From NCBI GenBank assembly GCA_041663285.1, contig JBAZSP010000003.1:1-58655 (forward strand): 58,655 nt of DNA, given 5' to 3'. A program made the position numbers and the translations under genes. Below the pieces are notes generated by a model. It was not told the DNA's origin. It searched no databases and saw only the letters and a list, made by a program, of their open reading frames with translations. Source of the DNA: UBA1435 sp041663285 (lineage in GTDB: Bacteria; Patescibacteriota; Microgenomatia; UBA12405). This document shows, in pieces, positions 1-7,995 of the stretch. How positions within the stretch are numbered: the first letter of the stretch is position 1; each line of letters begins with the position of its first letter.

Positions 1-555
1 CCAATCGATTTGGCCAAAGTTTTTTACTAGGTCATCCATTCTGTTCCTAGACCCGATATCGCCGGTATACACCAATGTTTTTCCATTTTCGGTCAGTCTG
101 AAAGCCACTGATTCAAAATGATCCACGTGAATTACTTTTATGGTCTCCACCATAATTTCACCCACCAGGAGCTTGCTTTCACCTTCAATAAATTTGACCG
201 GGTAACTCTCGCTCTCTTCCGGCCAATAAATCTCCCGCCATTTTTTTAATCGCTCTTCCATCCCTCTCGGCCCCATAACATTTAGGCCTTTTGGCTTCAA
301 AACTTGGTGGTAGCTGTCGTCAACATACCGGGCAAATATCAGATTAAACGCGTCGCCAAAATGGTCGGCATGAAAGTGGGTTATCCCCATCAGGTCAATT
401 TTTTGATAATCAAATCCCAGATCAACCAGTTTTCTGATTACTCCAAATCCGGCGTCCAAAAGTATAATTTCCCCTCCGCTTTCAACTACAAATCCCGCCG
501 GATTCCTGTTTTTTGTCATGGCGCTGGTCCCGCTGCCCAAAATTGTTAGTTTCAT
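1..555 (-). CDS. MBL-fold hydrolase, ribonuclease Z-like (C-terminal end outside window)
   Basis: The first 185 codons of a gene running off the left edge. I translated it from ATG at 555. The start carries a GSGTSA loop and a metallo-beta-lactamase zinc motif H60-x-H62-x-D64-H65 inside THFHADHFGD, followed later by a TGD motif near residue 165, all in the order seen in the RNase Z/arylsulfatase branch of the fold. The known family role is tRNA 3'-end processing or phosphodiester hydrolysis; which applies here is not resolved. The start codon overlaps the stop of the upstream gene as ATGA (552-555), so the two are probably translationally coupled. tRNAs in this window lack an encoded CCA, which would make an RNase Z useful, but that link is inference. 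Confidence 0.8.
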   Translation of the reverse strand, partial: MKLTILGSGTSAMTKNRNPAGFVVESGGEIILLDAGFGVIRKLVDLGFDYQKIDLMGITHFHADHFGDAFNLIFARYVDDSYHQVLKPKGLNVMGPRGMEERLKKWREIYWPEESESYPVKFIEGESKLLVGEIMVETIKVIHVDHFESVAFRLTENGKTLVYTGDIGSRNRMDDLVKNFGQIDW

Positions 556-941
556 CTTTCTTTAGCCAAAAACTTGGCCTTTATAATAATTTCCTCTTTT
601 TGATTTCTACTTACCTCTTTAACTACCCAGTATTTTACCTCTCCTCTCCGGGCTTTAATACTGCCTTTAAGTATTTTTATTAAAGGCTCCTGGTCAATGC
701 CAAAAATTTGCCGGTCACCCACCGCCTCCCCCCCGATTACCATAAAAGTTTCGATTATTACCCTGTCTACCACCGGCATTGCTATCGGTGTCCAGTTTTT
801 CCACCCGGTTTGGGTCACCACTCCCGCCTTATTCTCAAACTTTTCAATTTGCCCCACCCACAATCCCGGATTATCCCGCACCAGTTTCGCTCTAGCTTTC
901 TCAAATCTTTTAAAATAGTCTTTTTTTTCTTCAAAATCCAT
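552..941 (-). CDS. hypothetical protein, 129 aa, coupled to RNase Z-like gene
   Basis: A charged soluble protein with no signal or membrane segment and no motif I recognise. The N-terminus is rich in Lys/Glu/Phe, the middle holds a Trp-containing patch (TGWKNWTP) and the C-terminal half looks like beta strands with KYWVVKEV. It lies 12 nt behind the radical SAM gene and overlaps the next gene by ATGA, so it is the middle gene of a three-gene leftward unit. Function unknown. Confidence 0.6.
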   Translation of the reverse strand: MDFEEKKDYFKRFEKARAKLVRDNPGLWVGQIEKFENKAGVVTQTGWKNWTPIAMPVVDRVIIETFMVIGGEAVGDRQIFGIDQEPLIKILKGSIKARRGEVKYWVVKEVSRNQKEEIIIKAKFLAKER

Positions 942-953
942 TATTTTTTAAGA

Positions 954-2492
954 CTAAACCGTTTCCGTTTTGTCTTTATGTAGCCAATAATAAGCCGAAG
1001 TCTGCAGCACCGAAAAGTACAAATACATTTGTCGAACCTTGATTTTGGTCAGGATTTTTATCGCCACCAGCACCCCCTTGGGTATCTGAAATTTCCACTG
1101 GTATATTTTCCATTTTAATAGCCTCTCAATAAACCAGCCTGGCGTAATCAAAATCAGCATCAAAAGCATTACGATTACCGAAATATTGGTTACTTTTTGC
1201 TTTTTATATTGATAACAAAACAAATCAATATTGGCCAGCCGGCTCACCCGATCTTCCCCCTGGTTAATTTTTTTAACATCCCGTTTGGTAATTATTCCTT
1301 CCTCTAGTCCTTGTTTTATTATGTCTGTTTTTGGCAGATAAATCAGGCTGCCAAAGTTTATAATTTTTGGCCGGCACTGGTTATAAAGTCTGACCGCCCC
1401 CACCAGATCTTCCTCGGTTTCGCCGGGCAAATTAATTATATGGTCCAGTGAAAAATCTAGCTTATATTGGTGGCACCACCGGCAAACTTTTAAAATCTCC
1501 TCGTTGGTCTCATACCGGTGTAATATTTTTTTTCGGTAATCCTCATTGGCCGATTGCACCCCCAGTTTCAGCCAGCAGCACTTGGCCTTTTTAAGCTCTT
1601 GGATAATTCTTTCCGACGCTAATTGCGGGTGCAAATAGCAGGTGAAGGGCAGGTTAATTTGCTGCCGGTATAGTTTTAGTAATTTTCTTAATCTTTTTTC
1701 GTCAATTGTAATCACATCGTCAAAAAACTCCACCAGTTTAAATCCGTATTTTCTTTTCGCCTCGCTAAGCTCCTGAATAATATTTTCCGGTGACCTGAAT
1801 CTTAACCGGTTCTGCCCCAAATATAGTTTTTGATAAACGTTATTTGAACAATAAGCACAGGCAAAAGGGCATCCCCGGCTACCCATGATCACATATGAAT
1901 AACTCCGCAGAGGTTTTGGTATTTGGTCGTAAAAAATATCCTTATCCGGCATTGGCAACTCATCCAAATTTTTTGGCAAAATTGCCAAACTATTTTTGTA
2001 GGTTTTTCCGCCATCTTTGATCCAAACCGATTTAAGCTCCAGCAACTTTTTGGTTTTAAAATATTTTCCAAATTGCACAATTGGCTCATCACCCTCTCCC
2101 ACCACAATCGCATCTACCCAGTTGTTACCAATTACCAGCTCCGGCACCGAATTAACATGCACCCCGCCAAACAAAATAGTAATTTTCGGAAATTTTTGTT
2201 TAATCCTTTTTGCCTGTTTTACCGCCCAAGCGTATTGTGACGTAAATGGCGAAAAGCAAACAATATCCGGCCTAAATATTCTTATTTTTCGCTCAACTTT
2301 TTCCTCGTCAGTCCCGTTTTTATTTTTTATTAATCTAAAAGCGATGTTGTCAAATGGTCGGGGTAAATAAACCAAGCTAACCGGAAAACCATACTTTTTT
2401 AAGGCCGCCGACAAGCACTCAATTCCTATATTTTCCGTCTCCGGCTGGACAAATAAAAATCGGGTTTTGACTTTCATTTTTTTATGCTTCAA
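954..2492 (-). CDS. B12-binding domain radical SAM protein
   Basis: A 512-residue protein with a cobalamin-binding-like Rossmann domain in residues 1-140 and a radical SAM core starting at a C-x3-C-x2-C cluster (C208, C212, C215 in GCPFACAYC). The cluster binds the [4Fe-4S] centre that cleaves S-adenosylmethionine. Near residues 425-450 is a hydrophobic stretch (VMLLMLILITPGWF) that could anchor the C-terminus to the membrane. Members of this family methylate or rearrange unactivated carbons in lipids, hopanoids or secondary metabolites; the substrate here cannot be read from sequence. The first possible start is TTG at 2492; ATG at 2477 is an equally plausible start. Confidence 0.85.
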   Translation of the reverse strand: MKHKKMKVKTRFLFVQPETENIGIECLSAALKKYGFPVSLVYLPRPFDNIAFRLIKNKNGTDEEKVERKIRIFRPDIVCFSPFTSQYAWAVKQAKRIKQKFPKITILFGGVHVNSVPELVIGNNWVDAIVVGEGDEPIVQFGKYFKTKKLLELKSVWIKDGGKTYKNSLAILPKNLDELPMPDKDIFYDQIPKPLRSYSYVIMGSRGCPFACAYCSNNVYQKLYLGQNRLRFRSPENIIQELSEAKRKYGFKLVEFFDDVITIDEKRLRKLLKLYRQQINLPFTCYLHPQLASERIIQELKKAKCCWLKLGVQSANEDYRKKILHRYETNEEILKVCRWCHQYKLDFSLDHIINLPGETEEDLVGAVRLYNQCRPKIINFGSLIYLPKTDIIKQGLEEGIITKRDVKKINQGEDRVSRLANIDLFCYQYKKQKVTNISVIVMLLMLILITPGWFIERLLKWKIYQWKFQIPKGVLVAIKILTKIKVRQMYLYFSVLQTSAYYWLHKDKTETV

Positions 2493-2843
2493 TCCTGGTC
2501 CAATTCTATCAACAAAAAAAGGCCTAGTCTGTTCGGGCTATGTGCGGGAACCGGGCTTTTTAGCCCGCCCGCCTTCTACCCAAGCAAATCCCTCACTCGC
2601 AACTTATTACGTCAGCGGACTTGTCCGCCGTAGCAGGAAACAGTAGAGAGTAATAGATCAATAATATCTCTGACGAATCCCTCGTTCGCTTTTCAGGCTT
2701 CGGCGGGCGAAGGCAGTAACGGTACAATAGCGGACTTGTCCGCCGAAGCCCTGAACCTGCCGAAGGGCGAAGTGCGGTAACGTACAATCTTTTATGGAGG
2801 GTTTACGTTCCAGCAGCGTTTCCGCCAAGGGCGGATTACGCTG
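2493..2843. repeat. 351-nt intergenic region packed with palindromic repeats
   Basis: No credible gene. The region holds two copies of a perfect hairpin, GCGGACTTGTCCGC at 2615-2628 and 2730-2743 (5-bp stem closing a CTTG tetraloop, or 6 bp closing TT); a 36-nt inverted repeat at 2776-2811 with AACGTA/TACGTT arms; and a 12-bp-stem hairpin at 2814-2843 (arms CAGCGT/ACGCTG and TCCGCC/GGCGGA, loop AAG). That last hairpin touches the 3' end of the neighbouring tRNA-Ser. They look like REP-type elements rather than a single terminator, because no T tract follows. Confidence 0.7.
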
Positions 2844-2927
2844 CGGAGGGTAGAGGATTTGAACCTCTGCGGGCTTTCACCCACACGCTTTCGAGGCGTG
2901 CGCCATGAACCACTCGGCCAACCCTCC
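2844..2927 (-). tRNA. tRNA-Ser(CGA)
   Basis: An 84-nt class II tRNA. Acceptor arms GGAGGGT/ACCCTCC pair perfectly, the anticodon loop CTCGAAA gives anticodon CGA, a long variable arm (about GTGGGTGAAAGCCCGC) marks it as serine type, and the T loop is GTTCAAATC. Discriminator base G; no CCA follows. A strong hairpin begins at the next base (2843). Confidence 0.95.
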
Positions 2928-2973
2928 AAACATCCTATTTTATCTTATTAATTCCTTTTCCCCAAACCAAATC

Positions 2974-3618
2974 CTACTTCCTAGCCCTGACTACTTCCAG
3001 CATGTTCCACAAGAACTTTTTGTCAATTTCCACCCTGTATCCGGCCGACTCCAGCAATTTTCCCAGGCTGCCGGCTTGCCGAAAGCTGTTAACATGCGTT
3101 TCCTGCCAGTGTTTCCCCCAGGTATGAAGCACAATCCACCACAAAAAATTAAATAAATAAGAGTCAGTAGGTACCAATATCACCACATACCCTCCCGGCT
3201 TAGTCACCCGCATTGCTTCTTCGATGACTTTTTCCGGATAGTCGACATGTTCCAATGCCTCCAAACAAAAAACAGCTCCAAACCTGTCATTTTTAAACGG
3301 TAACTTTTCGGCATCAGCCACCAAAAACTTAAACCGTTTATCTCGCTTAAATCTTTTTTTGGCGAATTTTACCAGGCTGCTAACTATATCAATGCCCACC
3401 AGGCTCTTTGCTTTTGCCTTCTTAAGAATCACCTGGCTAAAGGTTCCGTCGCAGGCGCCGATATCCAAAATTTCACCTGTTAGCGGCTCAATGATTTTGC
3501 CTATTTCCCTAAATCTTGTTTGGTGCCAGAACGCCTGAAAAGGATTTTTTTTAATCGCCTGCTGATAATATCCGGTAGGGACATGGTCATGCCGATTTGT
3601 GTTTTTTGAAGTAGCCAT
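2974..3618 (-). CDS. class I SAM-dependent methyltransferase
   Basis: A 214-residue Rossmann methyltransferase of the Methyltransf_11/UbiE type. Motif I is ILDIGACDGTF near residue 50, followed by the acidic strand-2 end and a FGAVFCLEALEHV segment (motif II region, near residue 115). The start overlaps the end of the YfhO-like gene by 32 nt, so both are one unit. The C-terminal half is aromatic (FNFLWWIVLHTWG), which often shapes a hydrophobic substrate pocket. It could modify a lipid-linked sugar or quinone-like molecule, but the substrate is unknown. Confidence 0.85.
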   Translation of the reverse strand: MATSKNTNRHDHVPTGYYQQAIKKNPFQAFWHQTRFREIGKIIEPLTGEILDIGACDGTFSQVILKKAKAKSLVGIDIVSSLVKFAKKRFKRDKRFKFLVADAEKLPFKNDRFGAVFCLEALEHVDYPEKVIEEAMRVTKPGGYVVILVPTDSYLFNFLWWIVLHTWGKHWQETHVNSFRQAGSLGKLLESAGYRVEIDKKFLWNMLEVVRARK

Positions 3619-6010
3619 AAGTTAACAAACCGCCACAGATTATCAAGCCGACGAGCGATAATCGCATTCCCATTGTAACCGAAACCGGCTGGTAGTTAAA
3701 GTGAACCAAATGTTTTCCGGCCGGAAGGTAAATAGCTCGGAAGTTATAATCTGCCGGGTAAATTTCGGTCGCCTGACCGTCAACATCGGCCGCCCATCCT
3801 GGGTAAAAACTATCCGAAGTTACCAGGAAACCGTCATCAGCACTATCCACTTCTATTAACTGCTGGTTGGCTTCGTTTTGGCGCCAGGTAATTGTGGCTT
3901 TGCCCCCCGTCTGCTTACCTGCGGGCCCTACCTTTGGCTCCGACTCCAAAATAACTTTTTTTGAAAGATCAAAGCTCGGGTCAACCAATCGATCAATTAT
4001 TTCCTGGCCGGTTTTTATTTCATAATCTCCGGCCATCCATGCCCTTGGCAGGCAATCGTTATTTTTTAGTACCACCACCCTTTTGTCTTCAAAAACCGGT
4101 ACCAGCTTTTTAAGCTGAAATTTACCCACCGGGGAGCCGTCATAGTCAGGTCGCAACTGCTCATCATTTTTTACCGCCAAAAAATAGCAAACGTTGCTTA
4201 AGTCCAAAAGTCGGCTGTCATAACGGTGGAGGGATCCGTGCCGGCCTTGCGGATTTTGGATTGAGCCCCCGTTAACGGCCGAAATAAATTTTGCCGTCCG
4301 GACAGGGTATACCGCGTCATAAGCCGCCAGCGACTCCATTTGGTAGGGTAGCCACATATTCATCGGAATTGCGTCCCCTCCGTCCACCCTAAAAATCCCA
4401 GGCTGTTTTTTGACATAATCGATAATCGGAGTCGAGGGGAACAAGAACTCCGCTCGGCTAAAAGGCAGGTATTTCCAGCCAAATCGGAACAATTCCACTG
4501 CCGTCAAGCCAAAAAATCCCACCAGCACCATTTTTTTTACCCGGTGGCTAAGGTTAGCCAAAATCAGTAATCCCCCCGAAACCAAAGTTATCAAAAACGG
4601 CCAAGCCAAATTCCTCAATCCTACCCGGAGATTTGCCGGTCCCCAAAAACCGGTCACTGTTTCCCCGGAAAAACGGTAAAAATAATAACTAATCCCCGAA
4701 GCTACAAAAAAAGCCGACAAAACTATAACCGGCAAATAGGTAGCCCTGATCCACCTCCATTCCGGTTTTTTATAAATCAAATAATCCATCGCCATAGCTG
4801 ATAGACAGGCCAAAGAAAAATTAAAAAGGAATAGGATTCTGGTAGCTGAAGCCGCCGCAAACCCGATAAATTTCAATTGGCGAAAAAGGTCTATGAATGG
4901 TGTAGGTAAGGAAAAGAGTAAAGAAACAACCGCCAAAACCAAAAAATATTTAGCCCATATTTCTTTTCGCCGCCACCAAATTGCTATTGATGAGAAAATT
5001 ATGGCTACAATTCCCGTATAGCCAACATTATTGGTGTAATTACCAATTCCCCAGAAGTTTAATGTTGAGTGGTTGCCAAAGTAATCAGGCGCCCATAAAG
5101 AGATTAATCCCATCCAGCTTAAATTGGCCGTATCTTTTTCCAGTACCTCATGTTGGCGCTGTGATGTACTTAATAATTCGGCAGCTGGTAGTAGCTGAAT
5201 CCCGGCTAGAATCACTCCCAGCGCTACAAAGCCAAGCCAAAAAATTGTCGCCTTCTGCCATATTTTGTGACGCAGGACCACCAGTAAAAACATTGCCCCG
5301 TAAGAATACATTGCCATTTGAGGGTAGCCGACAAAAATTTGGCAGGTAACTGCTAAGGTCAAAAGCAGCCCCCACTGTTTTTGGGGCTGTTGGAAATATT
5401 TATCCGTCAGAAAAAGTAGTATCGGCAAAAAAGCCGCCGTCCAGGTATGGGCATTCCACTCCAGCCAAATAATATTTGAGCCGGAAAAAGTGTAAGTCAC
5501 CGCCCCAAGCAAACAGGCAAAACGGTTTAGCTTTAAATGTCGTAAAAATAAAAAGGTAAATATAGCCGCCAAAAAGGACTGCATCACCACCTGCAAGCTC
5601 CAGGCTGTCAGATTGGGTAAAAAGAAATACAGAATATTAGTCGGATTAAAAATACCTATTTGAAAATTGGCCAATAGCGGATAACCGCCAAACATATACG
5701 GGTTCCAAAGCGGTGCTTTGCCGTTTTTTAACATATCCATCGCCAGGCTTTTGATTGGGTACAACACCGAAACTACGTCCGACAAAATCGAATTTTTTAC
5801 CGGCACCCCGGCCTCGAAACCCCATTTATAATCCAGCCAGGGAAAGTACATCCCCACCGTTATGTCGGTAGGTACCGGCACCAAGTTTTTTAAAAAAAAT
5901 TTCCAAAAAAATATAAAAACCAGATAAGCCAAAATTATTACCGGCAAAAGATTCTTGCTGGACTTTACCCGGCTAAACAGGGAAATATTTAATTTGGCCG
6001 CTCTTCGCAT
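3587..6010 (-). CDS. YfhO-family polytopic membrane protein (GT-C-like)
   Basis: A large integral membrane protein, 807 aa from ATG 6010, with about a dozen hydrophobic helices across residues 20-500 and a soluble C-terminal beta-rich domain before one last helix near 790. The DITVG motif after helix 1 and the FGGYPLLANFQ stretch are typical of the YfhO family, whose members resemble GT-C glycosyltransferases and help glycosylate lipoteichoic acids in Firmicutes. An upstream GTG at 6046 is possible, but TATACT at 6018-6023 on the minus strand lies 7 nt before ATG 6010, matching the leaderless pattern of other genes here. The methyltransferase downstream overlaps its end. Confidence 0.85.
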   Translation of the reverse strand: MRRAAKLNISLFSRVKSSKNLLPVIILAYLVFIFFWKFFLKNLVPVPTDITVGMYFPWLDYKWGFEAGVPVKNSILSDVVSVLYPIKSLAMDMLKNGKAPLWNPYMFGGYPLLANFQIGIFNPTNILYFFLPNLTAWSLQVVMQSFLAAIFTFLFLRHLKLNRFACLLGAVTYTFSGSNIIWLEWNAHTWTAAFLPILLFLTDKYFQQPQKQWGLLLTLAVTCQIFVGYPQMAMYSYGAMFLLVVLRHKIWQKATIFWLGFVALGVILAGIQLLPAAELLSTSQRQHEVLEKDTANLSWMGLISLWAPDYFGNHSTLNFWGIGNYTNNVGYTGIVAIIFSSIAIWWRRKEIWAKYFLVLAVVSLLFSLPTPFIDLFRQLKFIGFAAASATRILFLFNFSLACLSAMAMDYLIYKKPEWRWIRATYLPVIVLSAFFVASGISYYFYRFSGETVTGFWGPANLRVGLRNLAWPFLITLVSGGLLILANLSHRVKKMVLVGFFGLTAVELFRFGWKYLPFSRAEFLFPSTPIIDYVKKQPGIFRVDGGDAIPMNMWLPYQMESLAAYDAVYPVRTAKFISAVNGGSIQNPQGRHGSLHRYDSRLLDLSNVCYFLAVKNDEQLRPDYDGSPVGKFQLKKLVPVFEDKRVVVLKNNDCLPRAWMAGDYEIKTGQEIIDRLVDPSFDLSKKVILESEPKVGPAGKQTGGKATITWRQNEANQQLIEVDSADDGFLVTSDSFYPGWAADVDGQATEIYPADYNFRAIYLPAGKHLVHFNYQPVSVTMGMRLSLVGLIICGGLLTYGYFKKHKSA

Positions 6011-6017
6011 TACCTGC

Positions 6018-6023
6018 AGTATA
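6018..6023 (-). promoter_or_regulatory. -10 box of leaderless promoter for YfhO-like gene
   Basis: TATACT read on the minus strand, 7 nt from ATG 6010. No clear -35 is visible. It supports the shorter start. Confidence 0.5.
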
Positions 6024-6128
6024 TCAAGAACTGCTCTTCCCCTCACTTCCTCAAGGGAGACTTGCTCGTCACGAGGGGGGTGGGTTTAAATTGGAATTTG
6101 AAAATTGAGAATTAGTTTTTGACTCGTG

Positions 6129-6202
6129 TGTACCCGAGAGGGATCGGACCTCCAACCGCTGGTTCCGCAAACCAGTGCTCTATCCAATTGAGCTACGGGT
6201 AC
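6129..6202 (-). tRNA. tRNA-Arg(GCG)
   Basis: A 74-nt class I tRNA with perfect acceptor arms GTACCCG/CGGGTAC, D arm GCTC..GAGC, anticodon stem CTGGT/ACCAG and loop TTGCGGA, giving anticodon GCG. T loop is TCCGATC. Discriminator A, no CCA encoded. Most bacteria read CGN with an ACG (inosine) tRNA, so a G34 version is unusual. Confidence 0.9.
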
Positions 6203-6256
6203 CCAAGACGTATAGTTTTGAATACAATCCAGCCAATTATATCAACAAATAAGCCC

Positions 6257-6847
6257 TTAACTTCGGTTTGGCGGTGGTAATGGTTTTTCAGCCCGGTCTG
6301 TCACCCTATTTTCCATTGGCAGCTTGTCTGCCAGCCATTTAGTAAATTTGTCCTGAAAAGTCGGAGATGATGCTATTAACGGTATCCTTTTAATGGCTAT
6401 TCTTTTTACCGCCTCAATATCCTCCGGGCTGACCACCAGCGCAATCTGCCGGGGGAATTTAAAAATAGTCTCAAAGTACACCATTTCTTTCCCCATCTCA
6501 CTTCCAAACCAAAATCTTTCCAGCGTGTTCCAGTCATACCGTTTATCGCCAAAATATACTCCCCGGTTACTGATTTTGTTTTGCACCACTCCCGGCTGGG
6601 TCGAGGACATTACATAGTACATAAAAACAGCTGAAACCAAAGCCAAAAGAAAATAAAACTCCTTAATAATTATCAAAATCAATCCGCACAAGATTAAAAT
6701 AGTCAGTATTGTTATCCAATAATCCCTATCCCTTATCTGGAAAGGCCGTTCCAGCGCTTCCCACTGGTACATTATCTTTTCTTCGTTTATCTCCTCAAAA
6801 TTTACAATTTTTACTCCGTCTTCGCCCGTTCCCTTTTTTTCTTTCAT
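6257..6847 (-). CDS. hypothetical two-helix membrane protein, 196 aa
   Basis: The N-terminal 45 residues are acidic and cytosolic-looking, then two adjacent membrane helices (about residues 45-62 and 65-85), then a soluble domain of mixed strands and helices ending in a proline-rich tail (PLPPPNRS). The layout resembles small PH-like membrane proteins, but I recognise no diagnostic motif. TAATAT on the minus strand 7 nt before ATG 6847 fits a leaderless promoter. It stands alone between two tRNA genes. Function unknown. Confidence 0.6.
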   Translation of the reverse strand: MKEKKGTGEDGVKIVNFEEINEEKIMYQWEALERPFQIRDRDYWITILTILILCGLILIIIKEFYFLLALVSAVFMYYVMSSTQPGVVQNKISNRGVYFGDKRYDWNTLERFWFGSEMGKEMVYFETIFKFPRQIALVVSPEDIEAVKRIAIKRIPLIASSPTFQDKFTKWLADKLPMENRVTDRAEKPLPPPNRS

Positions 6848-6900
6848 TAACTAAATATTAACACGAATATATCCATCTATATAGTATAATTTAGACGCCA

Positions 6901-6983
6901 GGAAGGATGCGGCGAATGGTAAGCCACAGGTTTGCTAAACCTGCGCCCGAAAGGACATGAGGGTTCGACTCCCTCTCCTTCCG
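6901..6983 (+). tRNA. tRNA-Ser(GCU)
   Basis: An 83-nt class II tRNA. Acceptor arms GGAAGGA/TCCTTCC pair perfectly; anticodon stem CAGGT/ACCTG with loop TTGCTAA gives GCU; a variable arm (about CGCCCGAAAGGACATG) and T loop TTCGACT follow. Discriminator G; next bases are CAA, so CCA is not encoded. Its last two bases already take part in a hairpin that follows. Confidence 0.95.
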
Positions 6984-7055
6984 CAACGTACAGTTTACTT
7001 CGTGAACTTACGTTGCGTAGGAACGTTAGTTTTGTTTCACAAAACTTTACGTTCC
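6982..7055. repeat. two tandem 36-nt hairpins after tRNA-Ser(GCU)
   Basis: Two strong inverted repeats of equal length, 6982-7017 and 7020-7055, separated by 2 nt. The first has outer arms CGCAACGTA/TACGTTGCG and inner arms AGTTTAC/GTGAACT; the second has outer arms GGAACGT/ACGTTCC and inner arms AGTTTTGT/ACAAAACT. Both close on a TTC loop. They share the AACGT outer core, and a third 36-nt member lies at 2776-2811 near the other tRNA-Ser. No T tract follows, so they look like a dispersed repeat family more than plain terminators. Confidence 0.75.
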
Positions 7056-7071
7056 CGCCACACAATCAGTT

Positions 7072-7326
7072 GTGTTTTACTATACTTATATTTTAGCAAG
7101 CCTCAAAGATAAAAGTCTTTATATTGGCTATACTTCCGATTTAAAGAAAAGATTTCAGCGACATAATTCTGGATTAAATAAAGCCACTAAACCACATATT
7201 CCCTACAAATTAATTCACTTTGAAGGATTTCTAAATAGAGTCGATGCAAAACGGCGTGAGGTTTATTTAAAATCAGGCTGGGGTTTAAAAAGTATTAAGA
7301 AGATGCTTCAAAAATATTTTAAATAA
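7072..7326 (+). CDS. GIY-YIG nuclease superfamily protein (UPF0213-like)
   Basis: An 84-residue single-domain protein starting at GTG. It opens with YTYIL, has the YIGYT half of the GIY-YIG signature near residue 17, the Arg in DLKKRFQRHNSG, and a glutamate (REVYLKSG) near residue 68 that corresponds to the metal-binding Glu of the fold. Small proteins of this type (YhbQ/UPF0213) are thought to act on branched or damaged DNA; the biological role is not settled. CACAAT lies 5 nt before the GTG, a possible leaderless -10. It sits directly after the tandem hairpins. Confidence 0.85.
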   Translation: MFYYTYILASLKDKSLYIGYTSDLKKRFQRHNSGLNKATKPHIPYKLIHFEGFLNRVDAKRREVYLKSGWGLKSIKKMLQKYFK

Positions 7327-7337
7327 TTTTCGAAGTT

Positions 7338-7838
7338 TTATTCTATAAAATCTTCAAAGTCTTTTAATAACTTAGTATCTTTAGTTAGTTTTCTTTCTTT
7401 GGCAAACTCAATTACTTTTCGATAGTACCAGGTCCTGTCTTGATTTACTGATCCGGTAGACACATTTGAATATTTGTCTGCCAAACAAATTAATACGGCC
7501 TCATCGCCACTATTCTTTAAATCCTCAAGATATTTTTGATGTTTTTCATTCCAAGACAAATCAGGTAAAGGTTTGTCAGTTAACGATTGGACGATATTAG
7601 CTACTTTTGCACCAAAATCTTCAATTAATTTTTCATACGAATAACCTTGAGTATCTTCTAAGATATCGTGGAGTAAGGCCGAGCTGATAATGTCTTCATC
7701 GTTGGTATATTCTGAAACAATCATAGCTACTTCGAAGGGGTGGATTACGAATGGGGTTTTATTATCTTTGCGATATTGTTTGTCGTGCTGGATGGCAGCT
7801 ATTCTGAGAGCCTTTCTTATTTTATCGGTCAAAGTCAT
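7338..7838 (-). CDS. HD-domain phosphohydrolase, SpoT/MESH1-like
   Basis: A 166-residue stand-alone HD domain. The metal-binding His is in FVIHPFEVA (about residue 32), the HD pair in LLHDILEDT (about 56-57), and a later Asp in CLADKYSN (about 121), the spacing of the (p)ppGpp hydrolase half of RelA/SpoT proteins. It lacks the synthetase and TGS/ACT regions, as in small alarmone hydrolases. Hydrolysis of (p)ppGpp or another nucleotide is the likely reaction. TAAATA lies 5 nt before ATG 7838 on the minus strand. It converges with the GIY-YIG gene with an 11-nt gap. Confidence 0.8.
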   Translation of the reverse strand: MTLTDKIRKALRIAAIQHDKQYRKDNKTPFVIHPFEVAMIVSEYTNDEDIISSALLHDILEDTQGYSYEKLIEDFGAKVANIVQSLTDKPLPDLSWNEKHQKYLEDLKNSGDEAVLICLADKYSNVSTGSVNQDRTWYYRKVIEFAKERKLTKDTKLLKDFEDFIE

Positions 7839-7995
7839 CTGATTATTTAAATACGGCTTACTAACACTAACTAATTATATACCAGTTTTTACGGCATTTA
7901 TTTCAAATATTAATATATATCAAACCATGTCGCTACTTAAAAAGCTTTTCTTTATGTGGTCTCATTTAGCTTCGATTCTTTGATAGAATAAGTCA

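Noticed and set aside
304..549. 81-codon + strand frame over the RNase Z-like gene
   Set aside because: It is antisense to a gene with a clear HxHxDH motif and has no protein-like features.
2593..2787. 64-codon minus frame in the tRNA-Ser intergenic region
   Set aside because: It is built from palindromic repeats (RPSAGSG-type translation) and has no start signal.
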